Assembly (NCBI RefSeq): GCF_963855985.1
Contig: NC_087118.1
Location: 2,790,001 to 2,854,000, forward strand
DNA: 64,000 bases
Reading direction: 5' to 3'
Origin: Ostrinia nubilalis
Lineage: Eukaryota > Arthropoda > Insecta > Lepidoptera > Crambidae
Positions 1 to 10,392 of the stretch are shown here, one piece after another. The notes beneath the pieces were generated by a model, which saw only the letters and a list, made by a program, of their open reading frames with translations, was not told the origin of the DNA and searched no databases. How positions within the stretch are numbered: the stretch's first letter is position 1; every line of letters starts with the position of its first letter. The translations under genes were made by a program, and so were the position numbers.

Positions 1-472
1 AAAGTGATAACTTTAATATACCCCGTCCACAATATCTACCCAGATCGGATTTCATTCTACCAATGGTTTTTATTGGAGACGAAGGATATCCACTCAAAAC
101 CTATACTATTTGATGCGACCATATCCTCAAAGCGTACTTAATTCAGAAAATGAAATATTTAATAAGCGATTATCGCGGGCTCGCAAGACTATTGAGTGTG
201 CTTTCGGAATTTTAAGATCCAAATGGCATATTTTCAGATCACCAATAGAGACAAACAAACGTCACGCAAGATTACTCATCAAAACTTGCTGTTTGTTGCA
301 TAACATTATCCGAGATAAGGACGGTGATAATGATATTGCCTATATTAATGTCAATATGAATCAAGAAATAATACAAACACGATCAGGAACAAACTGGCGA
401 ACTTCTTATCAAGCACAATATATACGTGAAAAATACAAAGATTATTTTGTAAGTAATCGCATTAGTTACTAA
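1..472 (+). pseudogene. PIF/Harbinger transposase, C-terminal fragment
   Basis: The 3' part of a DDE_Tnp_4 (HARBI1-like) transposase, which would cut and join a Harbinger DNA transposon in the nucleus. Seen: a GDEGYP motif near 75-92, then LMRPYP, then RKTIECAFGILRSKW, whose E is the expected third acidic residue, then a CCLLHNI segment and a basic tail ending in a stop at 472. The GDEGYP frame and the downstream frame differ by a 2-nt excess around 100-110, so the fragment is frameshifted. The first two catalytic residues lie outside the window. An antisense MADF exon starts 54 bp downstream, and MADF or Myb-like partner genes are a known companion of Harbinger transposases. Family call is firm; whether the element was intact before the left window edge is unknown. 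Confidence 0.85.
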
Positions 473-526
473 TTAATATGTGTAATATAATAAACAATTG
501 ACATAATAAATCATTTTTATATTTAC

Positions 527-668
527 CTTCAATATTAAGTTCGTTTTTTATTTCTTCCCATAATTGGTTAATTACTCTTCTATGTTTATGGTTTACATCT
601 TTGCTGTTCCATATAGGTCTCCTCTCAAAGATTGCTGAAATTATTCGCTCTTGCTCGTCCGAGGACAT
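527..668 (-). CDS. MADF-domain protein, first exon (Harbinger accessory protein)
   Basis: A minus-strand exon beginning MSSDEQERIISAIF and reading through RRPIWN, HKHRRVINQLWEEIKNEL and NIEG. The spacing of the aromatic and basic residues is that of a MADF DNA-binding domain. The frame runs into a good splice donor (GGTAAAT) at about 526, so the exon probably ends there; reading on gives only a short AT-rich tail. MADF and Myb/SANT-like proteins accompany PIF/Harbinger transposases and help bring them to DNA, and the transposase tail lies immediately next door on the opposite strand. The second exon is not visible; it must lie beyond the window's left edge, with the transposase in the intron, or be lost. 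A separate host MADF gene is a less likely alternative. Confidence 0.6.
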
Positions 669-711
669 TTTGACACACGTAACAAAACAATTGGACAGCA
701 CTACCCTAGAA

Positions 712-934
712 TGCAGACGCGCGTCGCGCAGCGCGAGCGGTCGCCGCTAGACTGGAGTGCGTGCGCCGCCCGCTCGTTGCCCGCTGCCGCCCCGCTGCCG
801 CGCCGCTGTTTTCGAGAACCGGTCTATTTGATTTTACGCAAAAGATCCTGCCGCTCCCGCCCCGCCGCCGCCGCCGCCCCGCTGCCCGCTAAGTTCGAGG
901 CTGAGGCCTAAAGGTGGCGGTGGCGGCAAGTTCG
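712..934. other. GC-rich, CCG/GCC-repetitive stretch
   Basis: A strongly GC-rich patch with many GCCGC and CCGCC units, ending in ggcggtggcggcaag, in otherwise AT-rich DNA. It lies just upstream of the MADF exon, so it may be the promoter and terminal region of the Harbinger element. It runs directly into a truncated MITE at about 935. I could not define a terminal inverted repeat. Confidence 0.4.
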
Positions 935-1391
935 TTCGCTTCACGAGCTCTATTCAATGGTATCAATATCAAGTTACAGAATAAACTGGATCTATCCTAA
1001 AATTCAATGTTTCCGTCTTCCATACATTTAGTACTATCACAGTCATGGCACTCATCTCTTGATAATTTTATAGCAAGGCAAGTAAAGCCTAAAACTAATG
1101 TTTTTCACAAATAATTTTAAATAAGATGCAAGTTACGAGTTTATTTAACCGACTTTTTAAGTTTATTATTTAACATAAAATAAATTACACTTCTAATATT
1201 GTGTCGTCGGCATACATTTAGTATGGAAGCTGGAATCATTGAATTTTGGGATAGTTCCAGTTTATTCTGTAACTTATTATTGGTACCGTTTGAAAGAGCT
1301 TGTGAAGCACTTTCAGGATCAGTAACCAGTTTTTCGATATCTTGTATAGTTTAGAAATAATCGAGTGAGATCACTTATCGTTTCCACCCTG
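935..1391 (+). mobile_element. TA-flanked MITE (CAGGGTGG termini), left-truncated copy
   Basis: The right portion of the non-autonomous element seen more fully at 10622-15955. Arms at about 935-1050 and 1195-1310 are inverted copies of each other (shared blocks: agcttcacgagctct-like, accaataataagttac, ccatacatttagta). The right end reads atcgtttccaccctg, followed by TA. It abuts the LINE reading frame exactly after the FLIY codons. TA flanks and CAGGGTG ends fit the Tc1/mariner superfamily. The left terminus is missing. Confidence 0.75.
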
Positions 1392-3300
1392 TATATCAAA
1401 AAGAGCGTCGGGCCAAGAACACTGCCCTGAGGGACACCAAACGTAACATTCTCTTCGTCACTCAGAAAGTTGACGATTTTTACACCCTGCTTTCTGTTTT
1501 GAAGATAACTGCTGAGAAGGGAAAGAGCAGATCCACGGAATTCGATACTCTCCAGCCTACGTATAAGAATGGAGATAGAGACGGTGTTGAAGGCTTTCTT
1601 GAGGTCAAGAAAGACCGCGAGGCATTTATTACCCTTATCTATTTCTTTTGTTACGACAGATGTGAGATCCGTGATAGCATCCTGTGTCGACATTCCCTTT
1701 CTAAACCCATATTGAGAGGTAGATAAAATATTGTACTTGGTCAAATAGCTCACTATTCTAGAGTTTAATAGCTTCTCAATGATTTTAGAGATCGAAGTCA
1801 ACACAGAGATGGGTCGATAGTTGTTGACGTCGTCGCTATCTCCACTCTTATACACAGGAGTAACTATGGAACGCTTAAAAAGATATGGGAAGATTCCCGT
1901 CTTAAAACACAGGTTGGCAAGGTCACTAATGAGAGGAACGAGAATATCCTTAGTGAGTTTTAGAAAATGGGTAGGGATTCCGTCCCAGCCTGGTGCACTC
2001 TTAGAGTCCAATGACATCAGAATACTTTCAACTTCCTTGTGAGAGGTATCTAATAATACAAAAGAGGACAGGTGATGATAGTTGTCTGCATTACATGACT
2101 CTGAGGGTTCGATGGTATTCGAGATGTTCTCAGCAAATTTTTGCCCAATGTTTACAAAGTATTTGTTTACATGATTGATTGAAGTTTGTGGACATGATTT
2201 TAAATTAAGTAGGTCATCATTTGGGCAAGAGCCCAAGAGGGAGGCTTATAATGTGTGATGTCATTAATGACTGACCAAAGGGCTCGGGGGTTATGTGACG
2301 ATGTTTTGATTTTGTCCTTGTTGTACTTAGTTTTTAGTTTCTTAACAAGGTTCCCGCAGAAAGTACGATAGCGTCTATAAGTTATCTTTAAGATTTCATT
2401 TTGGGGGTTTGATTTTATTTTTAAGTAAATAGTGTTTCTCAATCTAATACACCGTAATGCACCTGTGGTAATCCAGGGTTTTATGGTTCTTTTGCTATTC
2501 GTAACAATTAGTTTTTTAGTGTTGGATAGGATAGCCGACCTTACCATCTCTATCAGTGCAAAGGCATACGTATCAGGATCTTTGAAAACATTAAAGAAGG
2601 AGATGTCAACATCTGCCAGACTCTTGTAAGCATTATCATAGTTAACTACGGTTTTATATTTTTGAGGTGTCGTTTGCTGATATTTATTTACAATTGACAA
2701 AATAACAAGGCAGTGGTCAGTTACTGTTGTATTTAAAACCGCAGTGAAAGTCGTGTTGCTCCCTTTATCTACTCTTAAAAGGACATGATCAAGGCAGCCG
2801 TCTCCCCTCGTTGGTAAGTTATGAGCCGCTGAAAGTCCATGCAGTGATAACATGTTCAAATAATTTAATCTATTTGTTCGTTCTAGATTTGTTTCAATTG
2901 GGGAAATAATTAAATCAATATTGATATCACCTAAAATTAATACGTTTTTGTGAGGGGCGGTGTTTTCAAAATGATTATTGAAAGATGTAATAAAGTTACC
3001 TGCGTTTAAAAACGAAGGGGAGCGGTAAATACCTAGTATTGTATAATTAAGATTTGTAATTCGATTCCGGTAGCATTTGCAAGTTTTAACTCCTTAAATT
3101 TTACTGATAGACTATTTTTAGTGTAAGCAACTACCCCGTCACTTTGGTTATTATGATGTTTTGTTTGGAAGGATTTGTAATGTTCTAATTGCGGTATATT
3201 TTTGTTAGGGTTTAGCCAACATTCCGTTAAAATTAAAATATCGAATTCATATTTCAGTTGTGCCAATGTAAGCTGCAAGTCATTAAAATTTTTGTATAAA
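1392..3300 (-). pseudogene. Non-LTR retrotransposon ORF2 remnant (endonuclease + RT), copy 1
   Basis: Minus-strand LINE coding DNA in several frames. Endonuclease pieces lie at 3033-3278 (FDILILTECWLN) and 2200-2859 plus flanks (GDINID, VTDHCLV). The reverse transcriptase N-terminal half lies at 1392-2236: SAPGWDGIP, NNYRPISVL, QYGFRKGMST, AVFLDLKKAF (catalytic motif A), GVPQGSVLGPTLFLIY. The RT stops at that point because a MITE is inserted, and the FADD region and C-terminus are not present to the left. Frameshifts separate the pieces, so it is dead. It resembles the LINE at 9.4-18.8 kb but differs at many residues, so it is a related but separate lineage. Jockey/CR1 supergroup; clade not assigned. 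Confidence 0.85.
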
Positions 3301-3430
3301 TACTTCTAATATTTTGTGTTAAAACAACAAAATTATGTGTAGAATTGTCAGTTTTATTTTAAATCCTGTATATTACATTTGAGTCATTCTGAGAGCTGTA
3401 TCTGATAGAGTTCCAAAGCTATTCTTGGAT

Positions 3431-4084
3431 CAAATTCAAATTCAAATTCAAATTCAAATTCAAATTCAAATTCAAATTCAAATTCAAATTCAAATTCAAA
3501 TTCAAATTCAAATTCAAATTCAAATTCAAATTCAAATTCAAATTCAAATTCAAATTCAAATTCAAATTCAAATTCAAATTCAAATTCAAATTCAAATTCA
3601 AATTCAAATTCAAATTCAAATTCAAATTCAAATTCAAATTCAAATTCAAATTCAAATTCAAATTCAAATTCAAATTCAAATTCAAATTCAAATTCAAATT
3701 CAAATTCAAATTCAAATTCAAATTCAAATTCAAATTCAAATTCAAATTCAAATTCAAATTCAAATTCAAATTCAAATTCAAATTCAAATTCAAATTCAAA
3801 TTCAAATTCAAATTCAAATTCAAATTCAAATTCAAATTCAAATTCAAATTCAAATTCAAATTCAAATTCAAATTCAAATTCAAATTCAAATTCAAATTCA
3901 AATTCAAATTCAAATTCAAATTCAAATTCAAATTCAAATTCAAATTCAAATTCAAATTCAAATTCAAATTCAAATTCAAATTCAAATTCAAATTCAAATT
4001 CAAATTCAAATTCAAATTCAAATTCAAATTCAAATTCAAATTCAAATTCAAATTCAAATTCAAATTCAAATTCAAATTCAAATT
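3431..4084. repeat. (AAATTC)n hexanucleotide array, about 109 copies
   Basis: An uninterrupted run of the hexamer AAATTC for about 650 bp in which I see no variant unit. It reads as endless NL or QI dipeptides in the spurious ORFs of both strands. It sits between the 5' side of LINE copy 1 and AT-rich sequence that looks like a LINE 3' region in reverse (ttcttttatttctttaac), so it may have grown from a LINE 3' simple-repeat tail. Confidence 0.98.
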
Positions 4085-4373
4085 TTTATTCTTTTATTTC
4101 TTTAACTTAGCCTAGTTCAGTTACAAGTTGTTGGAGCTTCCTGTTAAGCAACAGATGTTACTTCTGCACCGCTCTTCCATAACAATATTACAGTAGGTAG
4201 GCAAATTTAATTTTTATTGCGTTTAGTGTGGATAGAACAAAATAAATAAATAAGTACACTTTCTAATATTTTACAAATGAAAATTTTATGTGAAAAATTT
4301 AAAATTAAAGTTACATTAATGCAAAAATACTAATTAATACTAGAACCCAGGTAAAAGATATAACGTGCGAGTG

Positions 4374-4460
4374 TGTAATGTGTGTGTATGTGTAATGTGT
4401 GTGTATGTGTAATGTGTGTGTATGTGTAATGTGTGTGTATGTGTAATATATGTATATGTG
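4374..4460. repeat. 17 bp GT-rich minisatellite
   Basis: About five tandem units of roughly 17 bp (aatgtgtgtgtatgtgt), the last one degenerate. Confidence 0.9.
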
Positions 4461-4489
4461 AATGTATGTATGATTTTGTTTTAACTCAC

Positions 4490-4735
4490 TATCAGAGATT
4501 CAATTTCTTCGTAATTTTTAGTTTGTAGCCATTCAGTGACTGCTTATTTGCACTTTGCATACGTTAATGGATAGATGTTTATTTCTTTGTTAATTTTGTT
4601 ATACATGGTAGCAGATCTGTTTCCATGTTGACGTTTAGCAAAGATTGATTTAATTTTTGGTATTTTGGCAACGTTAAAGAAGATTGGCAGAAACCTATGT
4701 AGTGTTGGTACCGTCTTTAGACGGAGTGTAGGACA
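4490..4735 (-). pseudogene. LINE ORF2 C-terminal remnant
   Basis: Minus-strand translation gives LHRFLP-like, FNVAKIPKIK, FAKRQHGNRSATMYNKI, NIYPLTYAKCK, then a stop and WLQTKNYEEIESLIVS. This is the kind of tail found after the RT domain of insect LINEs. It has at least one internal stop. It could be the 3' end of yet another LINE copy, cut off on its right. Low identity to anything else in the window. Confidence 0.5.
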
Positions 4736-5262
4736 ATGAAAATATTACCAATTTCTTTGTCTTGATTTATACAACAAAAAATGTAATCATACCATATTTC
4801 TACAACTTAAGAATAAAAAGATAAATTCAATGTTATGATAATACAGAACAAGGTTAACAAAACGCTTTGAAGGTTAACAGAACGCTTGAACATGGAGAAC
4901 AAAACGTTTTAAATGTCAATTGTCATTTTTTGACATGTTTAATCTGACTGATACAGACAGAAAAAAATAATATTGTTTAAAACAACGAAAAGTGATCAAA
5001 ATAATATTATCGTTTTATCTTTTATTCAGGATGATTTTAAAGGCAGTTAACTGTTCTGTTGGATTGATGCTCATTAGATAATACGCATCGCGAGTGCTCG
5101 CCTAAACAAGAGTTATTCTTTATTTTTCTAAAGATTATTATTTATACACATTCATAAAATAGACAAGGCTTTAATGGGGAACTTTTATTCAAGTCAACAT
5201 AATAATGCTATCAAGAAGTTTAATAAATAAAAACAAAAGTTAAAATCAATATACTGACTTAT
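4736..5262. other. No recognisable feature
   Basis: AT-rich DNA with one short imperfect tandem repeat (aggttaacaaaacgct-like, twice near 4850-4890). I see no coding potential or transposon ends. Confidence 0.5.
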
Positions 5263-5535
5263 TCAATGTTTACTCTTACAAGAATTCCGAGCATAGGCTA
5301 AATACCATACGATACTCATCACATGTGAGCAACACCCTACTGGCCTCAAACCCACAATACAGTTGCAACAATATCCTATGATGGCACGCCTCCTCATGAT
5401 TATCTTCCTGTAGTTCATGTGAGTCAGGAGGGTCATCTGTCTGCAACGGTTGGGATGCAGTCTCTGGTGACTCAGAACCTTGCCGTGTTGCTTCATTTGC
5501 AAGTTGCCAAGGCAAATACTATCCATGAGGTTGAT
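5263..5535 (-). CDS. Unfamiliar zinc-motif gene, last exon (SWIM-like Cys/His tail)
   Basis: The minus-strand exon follows a strong acceptor (ttttttttag, ending at 5536) and reads INLMDSICLGN to HRRAIIGYCCNCIVGLRPVG, CCSHVMSIVWYLAYARNSC and a stop at 5263. The closing C-x-C...CC-x-H block with a following hydrophobic helix resembles a SWIM-type zinc-binding tail, as found in some transposon-derived proteins. The junction from the preceding exon is in phase (PNN then INL). I do not recognise the gene. Its neighbouring exons carry repeated C-x2-C motifs. Whether it is host or transposon-encoded cannot be decided here. Confidence 0.5.
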   Translation of the reverse strand: MNLMDSICLGNLQMKQHGKVLSHQRLHPNRCRQMTLLTHMNYRKIIMRRRAIIGYCCNCIVGLRPVGCCSHVMSIVWYLAYARNSCKSKH

Positions 5536-5622
5536 CTAAAAAAACAAATTCATTTAATAGTGACAATGTTCACATTATTTTTCAACAAAAGTGACCTTTT
5601 TCTTCTTTCTTAAAGTACTTAC

Positions 5623-5838
5623 ATTATTAGGATATATCCAGCTTTTAATGATGTTGATGACATTTTCGTCTTCGTTTCTCAATAAGTGGCCATTGCTATG
5701 TAACAAATCTTTGTTGCAATTGACACATGTTGTTATTTCCTCATTTATGTTTCTGGCCTCATCAACCAATTGCTGACGACGGAGAGTTCTGTGAGCGCGT
5801 AACCAACATGCGGTACATGCTTGATCACTTTGAGTAAT
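5623..5838 (-). CDS. Unfamiliar zinc-motif gene, internal exon
   Basis: Bounded by an acceptor (gttttag) at 5839-5840 and a consensus donor (GTAAGT) at 5622. It reads ITQSDQACTACWLRAHR, LVDEARNINEEITTCVNC, NKDLLHSNGHLLRNEDE and IIKSWIYPNN without stops. Two C-x2-C pairs are visible (CTAC, CVNC). The exon closes on a W-I-Y-P motif just before the donor, the same arrangement as the upstream exon (W-I-H-P-R-Q) and the first exon (T-Y-P-K-E), which suggests exons built on a repeated module. Confidence 0.55.
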
Positions 5839-6101
5839 CTAAAACATAACAATATAGATCAAATCCTAGTTATTCTAAAAAAAACGTATATAAAGACATA
5901 TTTATTGTACGGACACACAGAACAGAGACAATTATTTATTTTATTTTGTTCGGAAAACATACAGTGAAACAATAACAGTCTAAAAACCACTACTTAAGAA
6001 ACTACATATACACCATTTACTGTTTTCGCATTTGTGTAACAATAGTATAATTAAATAATGAAAGCCAATTAAGATATTGCCAATTATGGTATTACATTTA
6101 C

Positions 6102-6329
6102 CTGTCTTGGATGTATCCACTGTGATATAATATCAACTATTGGGCCTTCTTCATTTGTAGGAGTTTCTCTCAATACTGTGCGAGAACTGACTGAAAATCG
6201 AGCGGCCGCATCCTCCACAAATGTTGTGAAGACCAATTAGCCTCTCTTGATTCTCAACAATGTTTGCTCCAGTGACTTGAGCATTTCCAAGTTCCCAAGA
6301 GGCATGGCAAATAGTCAGTGTTTGTGATC
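6102..6329 (-). pseudogene. Unfamiliar zinc-motif gene, upstream internal exon, frameshifted
   Basis: The acceptor tgtttcag ends at 6330 and the donor GTAAAT lies at 6101. The first half reads RSQTLTICHASWELGNAQ, IVENQERLIGLHNICGGC; the frame then has to shift near 6210 to continue as FVEDAAARFSVSSRTVLRET and VDIISQWIHPRQ into the donor. HPRQ joins in phase to ITQSDQACTAC of the next exon. The single frameshift suggests decay, unless a base-call error is involved. Confidence 0.45.
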
Positions 6330-6402
6330 TGAAACAAAAAAGGAGAAGTGATAATATACATAAATAACTAGCCTAAAAATCTTCGAGAAAGGATTTGTGA
6401 AA

Positions 6403-6585
6403 TCAGTCCAGTGGTGAATTACATCCAAATAACTTGTCAATTGGGTTTATTTTTGTTTCTCCTGTATCCTCTTCCGTTATATCGCTATTTTCATCCTCTT
6501 CTGTCATTTCTAGTGGTGGTTTTGATATAGCGAGGAATAGAAAGCTGTTGCACATTCTATTATACCTTCTCTGTCTCAAACCCAA
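6403..6585 (-). other. Short acidic ORF, possibly another exon of the same gene
   Basis: Minus-strand open stretch with an acidic run (MTEEDENSDITEEDTGET). It lies between the frameshifted exon and the 5' junction of the RTE insertion. No domain is recognised and coding status is uncertain. Confidence 0.2.
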
Positions 6586-8118
6586 TAACGGAAAGTGAAG
6601 TATGGACTTACATTACAAAATTAAAACCTGAGAAGAGCCCAGGAGAAGACAACATTACAAATGAAGCCCTGAAAATCGGTGCGCGAATTCTAGTCCCATA
6701 TCTAACTGAGTTGTTTAACTTAGTACTGGAAGAAGAACAAGTACCATCGCAATGGACTAAGTCAAACATAATTCTACTGTATAAAAAAGGAAGTCCACTC
6801 GACATCGGCAACTATAGACCTATCAGCCTACTATCTGCAATATATGAACTCTTTTCATCAATACTTCTCAGCAGAATAGCATCAAAAATTGATAACAATC
6901 AACCAATAGAACAAGCGGGCTTTAGACCACATTACTCAACAATTGATCACATCCATACAATAGAACAAGTAATGGAGAAATTTAAAGAATTTAATAAACC
7001 ACTTTATTTGGCATTTGTGGATTATTCCAAAGCATTCGATAGTATAGTGCACTCATCCATATGGACTGCTCTAAGGAACAATGATATAAATAAAACATAC
7101 ATAAATATCATCAAAAACATCTATTCCAAAAGCGTAAGCAGAGTAAAACTGGAAAGACAAGGAGAAGAGGAGTGCGGCAGGGAGACCCGCTCTCTCCTAA
7201 ACTGTTCATAGCTGTGCTGGAGGACATTTTCAAGAATATTGATTGGAAAAATAGAGGCATATGGATAGATAATAATAAATTGACACACCTAAGGTTTGCA
7301 GATGACATAGTTCTATTCAGTGAATCAGCTACAGACTTAGAGAAAATGTTGCAAAGTGTGAACTATGAAAGTATAAAAATCGGCTTACACATGAACGCTT
7401 CTAAAACTAAAATCATGTCAAACAGTCCTAGGAAAACAATAAAAATAGAGGAAAAACCTATAGAATATGTAGATGACTATGTATACCTAGGCAAATTGGT
7501 GTCATTCGATACAAACAGCAACGAAAACGAACTAGACAGACGAATAGGTATAACATGGAAGAAATACTGGGCACAAAAAGAAATCTTAAAAGGGAATTAT
7601 AACTTAAATATAAAAAAGATAATAATGGATTCCTGCATTCTCCCAAGCCTAACTTATGCTAGCCAGACATGGGTCTTTACGGAAAGAGTAAAAAACAAAA
7701 TCTCCTCTTGTCAACACGCAAATCGCAATGGAGAGAAGTATCTTAAAACTAAGAAGAATACAAAAGACTAGAAACACAAACATCCGTATAAAAACTAAAT
7801 TATCAGATGCTCTTAAATTTAGCCTAAAACAGAAGTGGAACTGGGCAGGTCATTTGGCAAGATATAAAGATAAGAGGTGGACCTATCAAACAACAAAATG
7901 GCAAGGCCCAAAAGGCAAAAGAAACGTAGGACGGCCGAAGAAAAGATGGGCCGATGACATAACAAACAAGGCAGGGAAAAATTGGATGCACATAGCCAGC
8001 GACAGGGAAAGGTGGAAAAAGATGGAGGAGGCTTTTACCCAAGTGGGGCCACAAACAAGAGATACAGATTAATTGAATCAAACTGTAAAAATTGTGGAAT
8101 ATAAAGCTATAATAATAA
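6582..8118 (+). pseudogene. RTE-clade LINE, 5'-truncated reverse transcriptase
   Basis: Plus-strand RT of the RTE type starting abruptly at ITESEVWTYITKLKPEKSPG. It continues with NYRPISLLSAIYELFSSIL, GFRPHYSTIDHI, AFVDYSKAFDSI (motif A), MRQGDPLSPKLFIAVLE, RFADDIVLFSES (catalytic FADD) and VYLGKLVSFDT. The end is the diagnostic RTE tail NWAGHLAR, KRNVGRPKKRWADDI and GKNWMHIASDRERWKKMEE. Frameshifts near 7170 and 7735 separate three frames. It terminates in an (ATAAT)-like A/T repeat near 8110. 5' truncation is typical of target-primed reverse transcription. It lies inside an intron of the unfamiliar zinc-motif gene, between the exons at 6.2 and 8.8 kb. Confidence 0.9.
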
Positions 8119-8465
8119 TAAATTTCATTTTTTAGTCAGAGACTATGAACCAGGCAGGTGTCCCGTAGTCTCCATCCATAGCCCAGTAACCAGTCCCTCC
8201 ATCCTCCATCCATAACCCTAGTCCATTCTTCAATAACTGCAATAGCTCCTGTGCACAGGCTGGGGATGGTCTCTGGCTACATCCCATGATATAGTCAGAG
8301 ACTAGATATAGCATGTGCACCACTTTCACTTTTGTCGATTATTTTGCGCTTAAAACGGCCTCTACGTGTTGGATCTGTATCCCCACGCAAGCCTTATAAA
8401 GGACCGGGCCACTTTTGACCCGTGAGCTCCAAAGCGTACAAACATAATAATAATAATAATAACTT
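8119..8465 (+). mobile_element. LINE 3'-UTR-like fragment ending in (AAT)n
   Basis: Non-coding DNA with a repeated 'agtcagagacta' block at about 8136 and 8294. It ends in gagctccaaagcgtacaaa followed by (AAT)n. The same gagctccaaagcgtacaac block, again followed by an A/T simple repeat, occurs near 34587 in the 3' region of another LINE. I take it as a 3' tail of an unassigned LINE or SINE. Confidence 0.4.
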
Positions 8466-8708
8466 GTCAATAGATCTTTAGCTCATAAAATGTTCAGTCC
8501 AAGATCAGTCAACTCATTTGATATGATTGGAATTGGATTAAATACATTCTATCGACAATGGATATTTCAATAAACCATTGGCGACAATCTGTACATTTCC
8601 CAATGTAATAACTATAATATTTTTTAATACTAACGTACTGAGGATAAAACTGATGAAAAGCGGTTTTTATTGCTTTTAAAACAATGAAGTTTGAAATCTT
8701 TCTCTTAC

Positions 8709-8828
8709 CTCTTTTGGATATGTTCACAGTCTCATAACTTCTGTAAGAGCCTCACTCTCTTCCAGGAGTAGATGCCCCCTAATTCGAGTCACTCGAATAT
8801 CGCAGTTGATGCAGCGTAGAAGAGACAT
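8709..8828 (-). pseudogene. Unfamiliar zinc-motif gene, putative first exon
   Basis: Starts at MSLLRCINC (C-x2-C), continues IRVTRIRGHLLLEESEAL and TEVMRL, then a TGA, then TYPKE directly before a GTAAGA donor at 8708. In the homologous exon at 5.7 kb the matching position is tryptophan (KSWIYPNN), so the TGA is probably a TGG-to-TGA nonsense change. The resemblance of this exon (CINC...GHLL...E.E) to the 5.7 kb exon (CVNC...GHLL...E.E) is the best evidence that they share an origin. Confidence 0.4.
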
Positions 8829-8829
8829 G

Positions 8830-9455
8830 GTTACAAACAGATCACAATACACAAACAAGCATCCTTTCGCTAAGATAGTATCACAATACAAAAGAAAAGA
8901 CAGGGGGAGGCATAGGGTGCTCTCAACTCGACTGTTATTTACTTTGCAAGTAGGTAGGTATACCATAAACAGCACTTTATGATCACACCGAGAAGACGAA
9001 ACATTTGGAAAACCACCAAACGATGGAATGTAAGTAAACAAAGAACTGATTTGACAGTTGTTGTACTTGTATGTCAGTCGCGTGACGTACCTTGACGTAA
9101 TGCAATGTACGATACATTGGAGTAATCGATAATAATCAATTGCCTCCATTTATTCCGTATAAATCTAATTGGCATAATATATTATTAAAATGAATATAAA
9201 TAGAGCTAAACCGATAATTATATTCACTTTGTTGATTGTATCAATGGTTTTATAGATCTTAAGTCGATATCTGAATAATTGGTAAAGTAAATTAATCGAT
9301 AAATCGATTTATCTAATTGAATAAAATAGTTGTAGGTTACGGCCCTAAAGAAAAGGGTCCTATTGCGTTTTGGCGCTTAACATTAAAGAGGTTAATGCAT
9401 ATTCAGGTAAGCGTTTTGTTAGCAATATTCAAATGAAAACAAAATTTATGTTTTC
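8830..9455. other. No clear feature
   Basis: Upstream region of the putative first exon on the minus strand. It holds AT-rich stretches with ATCGAT motifs near 9296-9312, but no repeat ends or coding potential I trust. Confidence 0.4.
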
Positions 9456-9459
9456 TTTA

Positions 9460-9897
9460 TTCTCGAAAGTTGTGGAAAATCATAAAAATACGTAAAATAA
9501 GTGTCCAAGTATCGAGTATATCAATTTTACTGGGTACCATGCCTGCCATTGTTCTTTGCGTCTCGAGTTGCTGGTGTCAGGCGTATAGGGGAGCGTTTTA
9601 TGTGTTCTTAGGACAATGTTCAGGATGTACAGCTTCCTTACTGATAGAGTTCCTGTAGCAGTGAAGAGAAGCTCTGTTGAAACATGCGAGGTAAGAAATA
9701 CATCATTTTTAGTAGTGCCCTCAGAGCTCGCTCTAAGTCAAGAAATCTTGTTTTATTTGCTCCACCCCATACAGCTATGCAATACGTTATAACTGATTGC
9801 GCTAAAGCAAGATATGTTTGATGTAGCAGATGTTCTGAAGCTATATGACGAAGTTTCTTAAAAGTCCACATGAGTTTTCTAGTTCTACTTATAATCT
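9460..9897 (-). pseudogene. LINE copy 2, ORF2 C-terminal part
   Basis: Minus-strand RT tail: RTRKLMWTFKKLRHIASEHLL, QTYLALAQSVITYCIAVWGGA, LERALRALLKMMYFLPRMF, then frameshifted blocks resembling RKLYILNI and RTHKTLP-type sequence. It belongs with the RT pieces at 10600-10621, 15956-16164 and 17891-18760 in the same orientation. The stretch between the INELCD codons (about 10600) and this piece, which should hold the catalytic FADD and roughly 130 residues, is missing and is replaced by two Helitrons. Confidence 0.7.
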
Positions 9898-10392
9898 TCT
9901 AAATATATAAAAGGAGAAACTGACTGACTGACTGACAGATCAACGCACAGCCTAAACGGCTAAACGTAGGCACTTGAAATTTGGAAGGGACGTAGTTTAG
10001 GTACCGTAGAGGTGCACTAAGAAAAGAATTCCCGAAATTACCACGGGAACGGGAATTAGCGGAAAAATCCTTTTGTATGAAAAATCTAAACCGCTTAAGT
10101 TAGATGCTTGAAATTTGGTGTGCAGGTACCTTAGTAAATTTAAAGCTTAGCTACAACAGGATATTGTAAAATTCCCACGGGAACGGGAGTTAGCGGGAAA
10201 AAACATATGTATGAAAAAATCTAAACTGCGTAAGATAGACGCTTGAAATTTGGCATGCAGGTACCTTAGTAAACTTAAAGCTTAGTTACAACAGGATATT
10301 GCAAAATTCCTACGGGAACGGGAGTTAACCGCTGAAGATAGATGAAGGGGTAAAACGGGATCCACGCGTACGAAGTCGCGGGCGGCCGCTAG
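9898..10392 (+). mobile_element. Helitron-like element, family B
   Basis: Begins TCTAAATATATAAAAGG with a GACT run, contains about three copies of the internal ~135 bp unit (shared block acttgaaatttggcatgcag-like and gggaacgggagttagcggga), and ends in a hairpin (cgaagtcgcgggcggccg) followed by CTAG. TC start, subterminal hairpin and CTAG end fit a non-autonomous Helitron. Other copies lie at 17164, 45502, 46700 and 61650. Confidence 0.75.

Noticed and set aside
3419..4105. 220-residue NL and QI repeat ORFs on both strands
   Set aside because: Pure consequence of the AAATTC hexamer, which has no stop in these frames.
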